Shown here: in pieces, positions 1 through 8,847 of the stretch | Layout: each line of letters opens with the position of its first letter | Position numbering within the stretch: the stretch's first letter is position 1 | NCBI RefSeq assembly: GCF_001423245.1 | Contig: NZ_LMOH01000030.1 | Span: 62,001 to 126,000, forward strand | Reading direction: 5' to 3' | Length of the DNA: 64,000 nucleotides | From: Aureimonas sp. Leaf324 | Lineage (GTDB): Bacteria > Pseudomonadota > Alphaproteobacteria > Rhizobiales > Rhizobiaceae | Program-made: the position numbers and the translations under genes | Notes under the pieces: model-generated | Told to the model about the DNA's origin: nothing | The model's database searches: none | Seen by the model: only the letters and a program-made list of their open reading frames with translations

Positions 1-300
1 GCGCGCATCGCCTGCGGCCCCCTCACCTTCGACGCGCAGGTCGGCACGTTCGAGCGCGACGGCCTGCCATTGAAGCTGACCGCGCTGGAATGGCGCGTCC
101 TCTCCTGCCTGATGCTGCGCAAGGAGATCGTCGTGCCCCGCGCCGACCTCATCGAGCGCGTCTACGAGGGCGACGCCGAGGTCGATTCGAATTCCGTCGA
201 GGTCATCATCGCGCGGCTGCGCCGCAAGATCGGCCATGCGATGATCGAGACCGTGCGCGGCCTCGGCTATCGCCTGACGGCCAGCGGGGAGCCGGGATGA
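1..300 (+). CDS. OmpR/PhoB-family response regulator, C-terminal part (5' end outside window)
   Basis: The frame is open from the first base, so the receiver domain lies upstream and only the DNA-binding part is seen. The visible ~99 residues form a winged helix-turn-helix effector domain: a beta-sheet lead-in, the LTALEWRVL helix, a recognition helix region NSVEVIIARLRRKIG and the terminal ETVRGLGYRL wing typical of OmpR/PhoB regulators. Its stop overlaps the start of the next gene, a histidine kinase, in an ATGA arrangement, so the two are translationally coupled and very probably a cognate pair. The kinase's PhoQ-like H-box suggests a PhoP-like regulator, but that is inference. Confidence 0.9.
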   Translation, partial: ARIACGPLTFDAQVGTFERDGLPLKLTALEWRVLSCLMLRKEIVVPRADLIERVYEGDAEVDSNSVEVIIARLRRKIGHAMIETVRGLGYRLTASGEPG

Positions 301-1766
301 CGCCCCATCGCCCGCCGCCCCCTCCGCCGCATCCGCACGCCCCCCCGCCTCCACCGGCCCGCCCGCGCGCGCTGCGCGACCTGTCGCTTCGGGCACGGCT
401 TACCCTGTCGGCAGCGCTCTTCGTGCTCACGGCCATCGTCGTCACCGGCGTCCTCATCGGAACGGTGCTGGAGCGGTTCGTGCGCGGCGAGGTCGCCGGC
501 CGTCTCGACCTGCAGATCGCGACGCTCCAGACCGCGCTGCTCACGCCCCCGCCTCCTGACGAGCCGCGTCGCGGACGGCGCGCGCCCGAGCCGCCTTCGC
601 TCGCGCGCGCGCTCGCCGAGGTCGACGGCGCCCCGTTCGACCGTCCGCGCGGCGACTGGTTCTGGCAGGTGGACGTGGACGGCCGGGCGCTCGCACGCTC
701 CCGCTCGCTCGGCGGGCGCGATCTCGCCCACGACGGCGACGACGCGTTCTCGATCGGCGGCGGTCCCGACCGCCTGGACCTCGGGCGCGGCCCGAACGGC
801 GAGGCGATCGTCCTGCGCGAGGACACCATCGATCTGCCGGGCGGGCGGGAGGCACGCATCCTCGTCGCCGCCCCGCGCGGGGCGATCGACAACCCGCTGC
901 GCGACGTCACGCTCCAGGTGGCAGCGACCCTCGCCGGCCTCGGAGCGCTGCTCGTCGCGGCCATCTTCGCGCAGGTCCGCTTCGGCCTGAAGCCGCTCGA
1001 CCGGCTGCGCACCGCGCTCGTTCGCGTGCGCTCGGGCGAGCGCGAGACGGTGGAGGGACGCTATCCCGCCGAACTCGAGCCGCTGCAGCGCGAGCTCAAC
1101 GCGCTGATCAAGCAGGACGCGGCCAACCTTCGCCAGTCGCGGCTCCATGTCGCCAATCTCGCGCATGGTCTCAAGACGCCGCTTGCCACGCTCTCGGCCG
1201 CCGCCGAGCGCCTGCCCGATCCCGACGCGCGCGCCCGCTTCCTCGACCTCTCCGCCCTGATGGACCGGCGGGTGCGCCATCACCTCCGCCGGGCCCGCTC
1301 CGCCGCGCTGGGCGGCCCCGTGCGCCAGCGCACGGATCTCGCTGGCCATGCCGAGGACCTCGCCTCGACGCTCCGAAAGTTCGATCCGCGCGTTGCGATC
1401 GAGACGCGGCTGGCGCCCGGCCTCTTCGTCGCGGTCGATCAGGAGGATCTCGACGAGATGCTCGGCAATCTTCTCGACAATGCCTGCCGGCACGCGGCCG
1501 GGCGCGTCGTTCTGGAGACCCATCAGGAGGGCGCGCAGGCCGTGGTGCGGATCGCCGACGACGGGCGGGGCCTCTCGGCGGACGAGATCGCCGCCGTCCT
1601 CCAGCCCGGCCGCCGGCTCGACGAGACGAGACCCGGCCACGGGTTCGGCCTGCCGATCACCGCCGAGATCGCCGGCCTCTACGGCGGGCGTCTCGCGCTC
1701 GGCCGCGCGCCCGAAGGCGGGCTCGAGATGCGACTGACGCTGCCGCTCTCGGCCGCCGGCGCCTGA
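297..1766 (+). CDS. PhoQ-like sensor histidine kinase with proline-rich N-terminus
   Basis: A 489-residue membrane histidine kinase. Residues 4-21 are almost all Pro and His, followed by a basic stretch, a first membrane segment near residues 38-60, a periplasmic sensor region, a second membrane segment near 205-228 and HAMP-like sequence. The H-box reads NLAHGLKTPLATL, with His followed by GLKTPL as in PhoQ-type kinases rather than the usual HELRTPL. The N-box (LGNLLDNACRHA) and G-boxes (DDGRGL, GHGFGLP) are intact, so it should be active. The start was placed at the ATG overlapping the regulator's stop because a longer frame upstream only runs through the regulator's coding sequence. The sensed signal cannot be deduced. 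Confidence 0.9.
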   Translation: MTPHRPPPPPPHPHAPPPPPARPRALRDLSLRARLTLSAALFVLTAIVVTGVLIGTVLERFVRGEVAGRLDLQIATLQTALLTPPPPDEPRRGRRAPEPPSLARALAEVDGAPFDRPRGDWFWQVDVDGRALARSRSLGGRDLAHDGDDAFSIGGGPDRLDLGRGPNGEAIVLREDTIDLPGGREARILVAAPRGAIDNPLRDVTLQVAATLAGLGALLVAAIFAQVRFGLKPLDRLRTALVRVRSGERETVEGRYPAELEPLQRELNALIKQDAANLRQSRLHVANLAHGLKTPLATLSAAAERLPDPDARARFLDLSALMDRRVRHHLRRARSAALGGPVRQRTDLAGHAEDLASTLRKFDPRVAIETRLAPGLFVAVDQEDLDEMLGNLLDNACRHAAGRVVLETHQEGAQAVVRIADDGRGLSADEIAAVLQPGRRLDETRPGHGFGLPITAEIAGLYGGRLALGRAPEGGLEMRLTLPLSAAGA

Positions 1767-1769
1767 CCT

Positions 1770-2261
1770 CTAGCAGAGGCTCTCGATGTCCTCGTCGGTG
1801 AGCGTCGCAGGGACGATCGTGACCGGGACCGGGAAGGCCGAGCCGGAGCCCGCCACCGCCGAGACCAGCGGCCCCGGCCCCTCGGCGGCGTCGCTCGCAG
1901 CCAGCACCAGGATCGCGATCTCGCGGTCGGCCTCGATCAGGCCGCGGATCTCGGCCACCGTCTTGCCCTCGCGCACCAGCGTCTCGGGCTCGATGCCGAC
2001 CGCCTCGCGCACCTCGTCGGTCACCCGCGCCATGCGCGTTTCGGCCTCTTCCATCGCCTCGGCGCGCATGATGTCGCCGACCCCCAGCCATTGCTGGAAG
2101 TCCGCGCCGTCGATCACGTAGAGGAACACCACCGCGCCGCCCGACGCCTTGGCGCGCCGCGCCGCATAGGCAGCGGCCCGCCCGCATTCGGGCGTCTCGT
2201 CGATGACGGCCAAGAACTTGCGGCGGCCGCCTTCGCCGCGCCCGAGTCGCTTCGATACCAT
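1770..2261 (-). CDS. Universal stress protein (UspA) family protein
   Basis: 163 residues. The N-terminal KFLAVIDETPECGRAA followed by a second strand VVFLYVID and a helix matches the UspA alpha/beta fold, in which the first strand ends in D-x-S/T-x-x. The G-2x-G-9x-G(S/T) ATP-binding signature is not clear, so nucleotide binding is doubtful. It follows trpS on the same strand, as often seen in Rhizobiales, but the repeat element at 2318-2497 lies between, so co-transcription is uncertain. The ATG at 2261 was chosen because the open frame further upstream translates the repeat element. The precise role is unknown; a generic stress function is inferred from the family only. Confidence 0.75.
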   Translation of the reverse strand: MVSKRLGRGEGGRRKFLAVIDETPECGRAAAYAARRAKASGGAVVFLYVIDGADFQQWLGVGDIMRAEAMEEAETRMARVTDEVREAVGIEPETLVREGKTVAEIRGLIEADREIAILVLAASDAAEGPGPLVSAVAGSGSAFPVPVTIVPATLTDEDIESLC

Positions 2262-2317
2262 GGCCGGACCATGCCAGCGCCGCGCCGGGGCGGCAAGCGG
2301 GCGGGCGGGCGTGGAGA

Positions 2318-2497
2318 GGCGGGGCTGCCGCCCCGGTCCCCGCTCGGGAAGGAATTCTCGAACCCTTCTTCTCATTTGACGACTTTTCCAGGAGTGACGG
2401 GGGCCGCTGGCCCCCGTCACTCCTGGACACTCTTCGAGTGAGGCGGGTCCAGGGACATCATGTCCCTGCCGGGGTGCAGCGGCAGCGCCCCTGCCTC
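2318..2497. repeat. Multi-hairpin interspersed repeat, copy A
   Basis: A ~180-nt intergenic element between trpS and the usp gene, matched by a second copy at 40607-40790. In order on the plus strand: a GGGGC-TGCC-GCCCC stem; TCGGGAA-GGAA-TTCTCGA, with a GNRA-type loop; a T-rich spacer; a perfect inverted repeat of 18+3+18 nt at 2388-2426 (arm CCAGGAGTGACGGGGGCC, loop GCT); and a 9+1+9 palindrome at 2450-2468 (CAGGGACAT-C-ATGTCCCTG). The spacer and outer sequences match copy B closely, while the two main palindromes have different arm sequences in each copy but keep pairing. Possible roles include a structured RNA, a palindromic mobile repeat or a terminator. Confidence 0.7.
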
Positions 2498-2502
2498 ACC
2501 CC

Positions 2503-3570
2503 CTACCCGTTCAGCAGCCCGACGATGGACTTCACGTCGGCGAGCGTGCGGCCGGCGATGGCGCGGGCGCGCTCCGCGCCGTCGCGCAGGGTCCGGTCGA
2601 TCTCGGCGGGATCGTCGAGGATACGGCGCATCTCGGTCGCGATCGGCGCGAGCTTGGCGACCGCGAGGTCGGCGAGCGCCGGCTTGAACTCGGAGAACGG
2701 GCGGCCGCCGTATTCGCCGAGGATGTCGGCCTTCGACCGGTTGTCGAGCGCGGCGAAGATGCCGACGAGGTTGTCGGCCTCGGGGCGCCCGGCGAGGCCC
2801 GCGGTCTCGGAGGGCAGCGCGTCCGGATCGGTCTTCGCCTTGCGGATCTTGCGCGCGATCGTCTCGGCGTCGTCCGTCAGGTTGATGCGGCTGAGGTCGG
2901 ACGGGTCCGACTTCGACATCTTCTTCGAGCCGTCCTTGAAGCTCATGACGCGCGTCGCCGGCCCCTCGATCAGGGGATCGGTCATCGGGAAGTAGCCCTG
3001 CACGGTCTCGTCGCCCATCGCGATCGGGTGCCCGAGGCCCTTGCCCGCGATGCGGTCGGAGTAGTCATGGTTGAACTTGGCGGCGATGTCGCGCGTCAGC
3101 TCCAGATGCTGCTTCTGGTCCTCGCCGACCGGCACGAGCGTCGCACGATAGGCGAGGATGTCGGCGGCCATCAGGCTCGGATAGGCGAAGAGCCCGAGCG
3201 AGGCGCGCTCGCGATCCTTGCCGGCCTTTTCCTTGAACTGCGTCATGCGTTCCATCCAGCCGAGGCGGGCGACGCAGTTGAAGATCCAGGCGAGCTCGGC
3301 GTGCTCGGGCACCCGGCTCTGGTTGAAGAGGATGTGCTTCTTCGGGTCGATGCCGCTCGCGATGAAGGCGGCGGCCACCTCGCGGATCGAGCGCTCCAGT
3401 TCCTCCGGCTCCTGGAACACGGTGATCGCATGGAGATCGACCACGCAGAACAGGCAGGGGTACTCGTCCTGCAGCGCGACCCAGCGCCGGATCGCGCCGA
3501 GATAGTTGCCGAGATGCAAGTTTCCGGTCGGCTGGACGCCGGAGAACACGAGCGGCTGGAACGCGGCCAT
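2503..3570 (-). CDS. trpS: Tryptophan--tRNA ligase
   Basis: 355 residues, normal for bacterial TrpRS. It charges tRNA-Trp with tryptophan using ATP in the cytoplasm. The class I signatures are both present: the HIGH-type motif in [12 protein letters not shown] (residues 11-22) and KMSKS (217-221). The order murJ-trpS-usp on one strand is common in Rhizobiales. The ATG at 3570 is preceded on the minus strand by a GGAGC-like ribosome site. Nothing unusual is seen inside the gene; the multi-hairpin repeat begins only a few bases past its stop. Confidence 0.97.
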   Translation of the reverse strand: MAAFQPLVFSGVQPTGNLHLGNYLGAIRRWVALQDEYPCLFCVVDLHAITVFQEPEELERSIREVAAAFIASGIDPKKHILFNQSRVPEHAELAWIFNCVARLGWMERMTQFKEKAGKDRERASLGLFAYPSLMAADILAYRATLVPVGEDQKQHLELTRDIAAKFNHDYSDRIAGKGLGHPIAMGDETVQGYFPMTDPLIEGPATRVMSFKDGSKKMSKSDPSDLSRINLTDDAETIARKIRKAKTDPDALPSETAGLAGRPEADNLVGIFAALDNRSKADILGEYGGRPFSEFKPALADLAVAKLAPIATEMRRILDDPAEIDRTLRDGAERARAIAGRTLADVKSIVGLLNG

Positions 3571-3669
3571 GGGACAGCTCCGAAGGCTTCAGCGGCCGTG
3601 GCGGCCGGTCGCGCGCTTATGGCGAAGCGGGACGCGCGCGGCAAGTCGCGCGGTATGGGAACGACAGAC

Positions 3670-3724
3670 GTCGCCGGGCGAACGCCGGGGGTCGCCGAGC
3701 GAACGCACAGCGTCGCCGGGAACC
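3670..3724. repeat. Three direct repeats with an exact 21-nt period upstream of the DUF3597 gene
   Basis: GTCGCCGGGCGAACGC starts at 3670, GTCGCCGAGCGAACGC at 3691 and a shorter GTCGCCGGGAACC at 3712. The starts are exactly 21 nt apart, about two helical turns, so the motif would face the same side of the DNA. They lie 80-130 nt before the downstream start codon, in the divergent gap between trpS and the DUF3597 gene. A regulator binding array is a possible reading, but no known operator is recognised. Confidence 0.5.
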
Positions 3725-3802
3725 AACCGCACAACCCTTGCGTCTTCGCTGCACACCCGCCGCGTCCAGCAGCGGCTGCACGAGACACGAGGAGACCGCC
3801 CC

Positions 3803-4357
3803 ATGAGCTTCTTCGACCGCATCAAGTCCAAGATCTTCGGCTCGGCCCATGCCGAGACGCCGGCCACCGAAGCCGCGCCGCAGGCCGGCACCGGCCCCGC
3901 CGCGACGCCGGCCTCGACCAGCCTTGGCGGCACCGCCGCACCCGCCGGCCAGGCGAGCGCGCCGAGCCCGCAGATCACGGCGCCCGCGAGCGGTGCGCCC
4001 GGCACGTCCGAGGTCGTGTCGCCCGCGACGGCGGGAACGTCGAGCCCGGTCGCCTCGACGCCCGGCGCGTCCGGCCTTCCCGCCTCGGCGTCGGCGGGCG
4101 CGGTGGATGTCGCCGCGATCCTCGACGGTAAGGCCAAGGGGGCCGGCCAGACGCTCAACTGGCGTCACTCGATCGTCGACCTCCTGAAGCTCCTCGACCT
4201 CGATTCCAGCCTCTCGGCGCGGCAGGAGCTGGCGAAGGAGCTCGGCTACACCGGCGACCACAACGATTCGGCGGCGATGAACACCTGGCTCCACCGGCAG
4301 GTGATGACGAAGCTCGCCGCCAACGGCGGCACGGTGCCGGCCGAGTTGCGCGACTGA
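3803..4357 (+). CDS. DUF3597 domain-containing protein
   Basis: 184 residues. The first 15 (MSFFDRIKSKIFGSA) form a short amphipathic basic segment, not a classical signal peptide. Residues ~20-100 are a low-complexity linker rich in Ala, Pro, Thr, Ser and Gly. The last ~85 residues carry the conserved DUF3597 domain, including LNWRHSIVDLLKLLDLDSSL and KELGYTGDHNDSAAMNTWLH, which resembles LysM-associated or peptidoglycan-linked small domains; its function is not established. The ATG at 3803 has a GGAGA ribosome site. The gene is monocistronic, with 21-nt-spaced repeats upstream and a GC-rich hairpin just after its stop. Confidence 0.85.
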   Translation: MSFFDRIKSKIFGSAHAETPATEAAPQAGTGPAATPASTSLGGTAAPAGQASAPSPQITAPASGAPGTSEVVSPATAGTSSPVASTPGASGLPASASAGAVDVAAILDGKAKGAGQTLNWRHSIVDLLKLLDLDSSLSARQELAKELGYTGDHNDSAAMNTWLHRQVMTKLAANGGTVPAELRD

Positions 4358-4370
4358 CGATCTCGGAGCC

Positions 4371-4392
4371 GGGCGGCCCTAGCCGGCCGCCC
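4371..4392 (+). terminator. Candidate terminator hairpin after the DUF3597 gene
   Basis: GGGCGGCC-CTAGCC-GGCCGCCC, an 8-bp all-GC stem followed by CGTTTCC. It lies 14 nt past the DUF3597 stop and overlaps the last codons of convergent murJ. The T tract is weak, so intrinsic termination is only plausible. Confidence 0.4.
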
Positions 4393-5989
4393 GTTTCCGC
4401 CGCACGAGCTTGAGCACCATGGCCCGGTCGGCGGCCCCGGTCAGGAAGGCCAGCGCGAAGTAGATCAGCATGGCGACGCCCGCGAGCGCCAGGACGGCCA
4501 GCGACTGGTGGATGACGTTGGGGTCGGACCCCATCCAGCGCTCCAGCGCCTCCAGCATCACGAGGAGCGCGCCGCCCATCAGGGCGGCCGACAGGAACAC
4601 CAGCCCGGCGCGGCGCAGGAGCTTGCCGTCGACGTGCCACAGCCCCTGGCGGCGCAGCCCCTCGAAGAGAAGCGCGGCGTTGATCCAGCCGGCGAGCGTC
4701 GTCGCGAGCGCGATGCCGCGCTCGGCGTAGAACCAGAACAGGGCGACGGACAGAACGGTGTTGGCGAGCGCCGAGATGCCGGTGACGATCATCGGCGTGC
4801 GCGTGTTCTCGCGCGCGAAATAGCCGGGCGAGAAGACCTTGATGAGGACGAAGGCCGGCAGGCCGAGGGCGTAGAGGCCGAGGACGGCGGCGACCTTCTC
4901 GGTCGTGTCCGGCCCGAAGGCGCCGCGCTCGTAAATCAGGCGGATGATCGGCTCCGGCATCACGAAGAGCGCGACGGCCGCCGGCACGGTCAGGAACAGC
5001 GCGAACTCGAGCGAGCGGTTCTGCGCGTGCTGCGCCTCCTCCAGTCGCCCCGCCTTCAGGGCGCGGGCGAGCTCGGGCAGGAGCACGACGCCGATCGCGA
5101 CGCCCACCATGCCGAGCGGCAGCTGGTAGGGCCGGTCGGCATAGGTGAGGATCGACACCGCGCCGGGCTGGTAGGAGGCGATCGCCTGGCCGACGAAGAG
5201 GTTGATCTGGGTGATGCCGCCGATGAGGGCGGCGGGACCGGCGAGGATCAGGAGCCGTTTGAGGCCCGGCGTCCAGCGCGGCCGCCCGAGCGAGACCGAG
5301 AAGCCGGCGAGCCGCATGGCGAGCGTCACCATCAGAAGCTGGCCGATGCCGGCGGCCAAGACGCCCCAGCTCATCAGGAAACCGATCGTCTGCTGGTCGG
5401 CCTGCGTCCACCAGGCATAGGCGAGGACGCCGATCAGGATGAAGTTGAGGAGGGTCGGCGCGGCCGCGGCCGCGAAGAAGCGACGGAACGCGTTGAGGAT
5501 GCCCGACACCATCGCCATCAGCGACATGCAGGCGAGATAGGGAAACATGATGCGCGAGAAGGCGACGGTGATGCCGAAGCGATCCTCGCAGGAGAGCTGC
5601 TGGCGAAGCGTCTCGGGGTCGTCGATGCAGGCGGCCAGACCCGGCGCGATGATCGTCTTCACCAGGAACGGCATGAAGATCATGGCGACGACGGTCAGCC
5701 CCGTCAGGACCACGAAGAGGGTGGCGAAGATCTCGGACGCGAAGCGCCGCGCGCCGGCCTCGCCCTCCTCCTCCAGCGAGCGGGCGAAGAGCGGGATGAA
5801 GGCGGCGTTGAACGCGCCTTCCGCGAACAGGCGCCGGAAGAGGTTGGGAAAGCGGAAGGCGAGGTTGAAGGCGTCCGCGACCGGCCCGATGCCGAGCGCG
5901 GACGCCATCATCATCTCGCGCGTGAAGCCGAAGACGCGGCTGACGAGCGTCGCACCGCCGACGGTGGCGAATTTCTTGAGAAGGCTCAC
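4379..5989 (-). CDS. murJ: Lipid II flippase MurJ
   Basis: 536 residues, an integral inner-membrane MVF/MATE-like protein predicted to flip lipid II to the periplasmic face for peptidoglycan synthesis. The N-terminus (SLLKKFATVGGATLVSRVFGFTREMMMA) is the characteristic MurJ opening, with the GFxRE motif, followed by about 14 hydrophobic segments; the KRRA tail is cytoplasmic. The start is the GTG at 5989, which overlaps the glnD stop as GTGA, so the genes are translationally coupled. A much longer open frame upstream merely reads through glnD out of frame. glnD-murJ linkage is well known in Rhizobiales. Confidence 0.95.
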   Translation of the reverse strand: MSLLKKFATVGGATLVSRVFGFTREMMMASALGIGPVADAFNLAFRFPNLFRRLFAEGAFNAAFIPLFARSLEEEGEAGARRFASEIFATLFVVLTGLTVVAMIFMPFLVKTIIAPGLAACIDDPETLRQQLSCEDRFGITVAFSRIMFPYLACMSLMAMVSGILNAFRRFFAAAAAPTLLNFILIGVLAYAWWTQADQQTIGFLMSWGVLAAGIGQLLMVTLAMRLAGFSVSLGRPRWTPGLKRLLILAGPAALIGGITQINLFVGQAIASYQPGAVSILTYADRPYQLPLGMVGVAIGVVLLPELARALKAGRLEEAQHAQNRSLEFALFLTVPAAVALFVMPEPIIRLIYERGAFGPDTTEKVAAVLGLYALGLPAFVLIKVFSPGYFARENTRTPMIVTGISALANTVLSVALFWFYAERGIALATTLAGWINAALLFEGLRRQGLWHVDGKLLRRAGLVFLSAALMGGALLVMLEALERWMGSDPNVIHQSLAVLALAGVAMLIYFALAFLTGAADRAMVLKLVRRKRAAG

Positions 5990-8847
5990 GAGACGATCCC
6001 GAAGGCGACCGGCGTCGGCTTGACGGAGGGCGAGGAAAGCTCCCCGTCCGGGTCCTCGAAGACCGACAGGAGACGGCGGCGGATGCGATCCAGTCGCCCC
6101 TCGCCCGTCACCTTCATGCCGAGAAGGTCGGTGACGTAGAAGACGTCGACCACCTTCTCGCCATAGGTCGAGATGTGGGCCGACCGGATGTCGAGCGACA
6201 GGTCCGAGATCGCGCCGGTGAGGTCGGCGAGCAGCCCCGGCCGGTCGAGCCCCTCGACCTCCAGCACCGTCAGGCGGTTCGACAGCTCGTTGTGGATGTC
6301 GATGCGCGGCGGGAAGGCGAAGGACGGGCTGGTGCGGGGCGAGCGTCGCCGGGCGATCAGCGCGGGAATCGCCTCGCGCCCGTTGAGGAGGCTCTCGATC
6401 GTGGCCGCGATCCGCGTCGCGCGGCGAAGTTCGTCGGCGTCCTCCGCGAACTCGCGGTTCAGCGTGACGATATCGAGCGCCCGTCCGTCGGTCATCGTGA
6501 AGATCTGCGCGTCGGCGATGTTGGCGCCCGCCGAGGCGCAGCCGCCGGCGATCAGCGACAGGAGGCGCGGATGGTCGGGCGCCAGCACCGTGATCTCGGT
6601 GACGCCCCGGAACCTGTCGGTTCGGGCGATGGTGGCGAAGGTCCGGCCCGCCGCGTCGCGCACGAACTCGGCGTGGCGGACCTGCTCGTCGATCGGCACC
6701 GACAGGAAGTAGTTCTGATAGTGCTGGTCCACCGCCGCCTCGCGCGTCTCCGCGTCCCAGGCCGACAGGCGCGCGCGAAGCTCGGCCTTGGCGGCCTGCG
6801 TGCGCTGCTCGCGCGAGGATTCCGAATATCCGCCGGTCAGCATCGGCTCGGTCTCGGCATAGAGCGTGCGGATGAGCTGGCCCTTCCACCCGTTCCAGAC
6901 GCCGGGGCCGACCGCGCGGATGTCGCAGACCGTCAGGATCGTCAGGAGCTTCAGCCGGTCCAGCGTCTGCACGCGCGCGGCGAAGTCGCGGATCGTCTTG
7001 TGGTCGTTGAGGTCGCGCTGCTGCGCCACCATCGACATCACGAGGTGGTCGCGCACCAGCCAGGCGACGAGCTCGGTCTCGCCGGCATCGAGGCCGAGGC
7101 GCGGGCAGAGCTCTTCGGCGATCTCGGCGCCCGCCACCGAATGGTCCTCCGGCCGGCCCTTGGCGATATCGTGGATGAGAAGCGCGACATAGAGCGGCAC
7201 GCGGTCTCGGATCGTCGAGATGAAGCCCGAGGTCACCGGCAGTTCGCCGCCGAGATTGCCGCGCTCGAGCTTGGAGAGTTCCGCGATCGAGCGCAGGAGA
7301 TGCTCGTCCACCGTGTAGTGGTGGTACATGTTGAACTGCATCATCGCGACGATCTTGCCGAAGTCGGGCACGAAGCGGCCGAGCACCCCGGCCTCGTTCA
7401 TCCGGCGCAGGTGGAAGGCCGGGTCCTCGCGGTCGGTCAGGACGTCGATGAAGAGGGAGTTGGCTTCCGGGTTGCGACGCAGGTCGTTGTCGATGAGGCG
7501 CAGCGAACGGCGGATCAGCTTCAGGGCGTCCGGGTGATACTCCAGCCGATGGACCGCTGCGAGCTTGAAGATGCGCAGGAGGTTGACCGGGTCCTGAGCG
7601 AAGACATGCCGGTCGGCGACGTTGATGCGGCCGTTGTCGACGAGGAACGAGAGCGTGCCGGGAATGTGGCGCGAGCGACGGCGCAGCGACTGGACGAAGC
7701 CGCGGATGCCCGGCATGTCCTTGGCCTTCTCCTCCTCCAGCGCCGCGCAGAAGATGCCGGTGAGGTCGCCGACGTCTTTCGCGATCAGGAAGTAGTGCTT
7801 CATGAAGCGTTCGACGTCGGTGAGGCCCGGATGCGACGTGTAGCCGAGGCGCGCGGCGATCTCCGGCTGGATGTCGAAGGACAGGCGCTCCTCGGCCTTG
7901 CCGGTCAGGAAGTGCATGTGGCAGCGCACGGCCCAGAGGAAGTCCTCGGCCTTGCCGAAGATCTGGCCCTCGCGCCGCGAGAATACGCCGGCCGCCACCA
8001 GCGCCTCGCGCGTGTCAACGCGGTAGTGGTCCTTGGCGATCCAGAACAGGGTGTGGAGGTCGCGAAGCCCGCCCTTGCCTTCCTTGACGTTGGGCTCGAC
8101 GAGATAGCGCGTGTCGCCGCCCTTGGCGTGGCGCGCGTCGCGCTCGGCGAGCTTGGCGGCGATGAAGGCGCGGCCCGTGCCCTCGACCACCTCGGCGTCG
8201 AAGCGTCGACCGAGCTCGGCGAAGAGCTCGGCATCGCCGCAGATCAGCCGCCGCTCCAGGATCGCGGTGCGGATGGTGAAATCGCTCTCCGACAGGCGCA
8301 CGCTCTCCTCGACCGAGCGGGTCGCGTGGCCGACCTTCAGGCCGAGGTCCCACAGGAGATAGAGGAGGTACTCGGCGACCTGCTCGCCGAGCGCCGTCTG
8401 CTTGTAGGGCAGGAGAAACAGGAGATCGATGTCGGAGCCGGGCGCCAGCGTCCCGCGCCCGTAGCCGCCGACGGCGAGGATCGCCATGCGCTCGCCGGAC
8501 GACAGGTTGGTCGCGGCGAAGACATGGCAGAGGGCGAAATCGTGGACGGCACGGATCAGCTCGTCCTGCAGTGCCGAGATGCGCGCGGCGCAGGGCAGCC
8601 CCCCGCCGTCGGCGAACAGCATGGCCTCGGCCGCCTTCCGCCCGGCGACATTGGCGGCCTTGAGGACGGCCAGCACCTTGGCGCGCACCTCGGGCGTGGC
8701 GCACGCCCCCGGCTTTTCGGACGGTACGAGGGCCCAGAGCGCCGCGCGCAGCGCCGCCGGGTCGACGATCTCGGCAAGGCGCAGGTCCTCGCCGTCGAGC
8801 GGATGGCGCGCCGCAAAGCGGATGCCGGGTTTGGAGTGAACGCTCAT
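5986..8847 (-). CDS. glnD: Bifunctional [protein-PII] uridylyltransferase / uridylyl-removing enzyme
   Basis: 953 residues. GlnD senses glutamine and uridylylates or deuridylylates PII proteins, the head of the nitrogen-regulation cascade. Visible domains: nucleotidyltransferase with GGYGRGTLAPGSDIDLLFL (residues 127-145, acidic pair D139 and D141); a linker domain; an HD phosphohydrolase region with LLIHDIAKGRPEDHS near the middle; and two C-terminal ACT domains (starting around EITVLAPDHPRLL and LEVEGLDRPGLLADL) that bind glutamine. All catalytic motifs are intact. It lies upstream of and overlaps murJ. With rpoN and ptsN in the same window, this gives the strain a full nitrogen-signalling input. 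Confidence 0.97.
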   Translation of the reverse strand: MSVHSKPGIRFAARHPLDGEDLRLAEIVDPAALRAALWALVPSEKPGACATPEVRAKVLAVLKAANVAGRKAAEAMLFADGGGLPCAARISALQDELIRAVHDFALCHVFAATNLSSGERMAILAVGGYGRGTLAPGSDIDLLFLLPYKQTALGEQVAEYLLYLLWDLGLKVGHATRSVEESVRLSESDFTIRTAILERRLICGDAELFAELGRRFDAEVVEGTGRAFIAAKLAERDARHAKGGDTRYLVEPNVKEGKGGLRDLHTLFWIAKDHYRVDTREALVAAGVFSRREGQIFGKAEDFLWAVRCHMHFLTGKAEERLSFDIQPEIAARLGYTSHPGLTDVERFMKHYFLIAKDVGDLTGIFCAALEEEKAKDMPGIRGFVQSLRRRSRHIPGTLSFLVDNGRINVADRHVFAQDPVNLLRIFKLAAVHRLEYHPDALKLIRRSLRLIDNDLRRNPEANSLFIDVLTDREDPAFHLRRMNEAGVLGRFVPDFGKIVAMMQFNMYHHYTVDEHLLRSIAELSKLERGNLGGELPVTSGFISTIRDRVPLYVALLIHDIAKGRPEDHSVAGAEIAEELCPRLGLDAGETELVAWLVRDHLVMSMVAQQRDLNDHKTIRDFAARVQTLDRLKLLTILTVCDIRAVGPGVWNGWKGQLIRTLYAETEPMLTGGYSESSREQRTQAAKAELRARLSAWDAETREAAVDQHYQNYFLSVPIDEQVRHAEFVRDAAGRTFATIARTDRFRGVTEITVLAPDHPRLLSLIAGGCASAGANIADAQIFTMTDGRALDIVTLNREFAEDADELRRATRIAATIESLLNGREAIPALIARRRSPRTSPSFAFPPRIDIHNELSNRLTVLEVEGLDRPGLLADLTGAISDLSLDIRSAHISTYGEKVVDVFYVTDLLGMKVTGEGRLDRIRRRLLSVFEDPDGELSSPSVKPTPVAFGIVS

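Noticed and set aside
2318-2497. Insertion sequence or MITE reading of the repeat
   Set aside because: No terminal inverted repeats with target duplications could be seen and no transposase fragment is present; a palindromic repeat or structured RNA is preferred.
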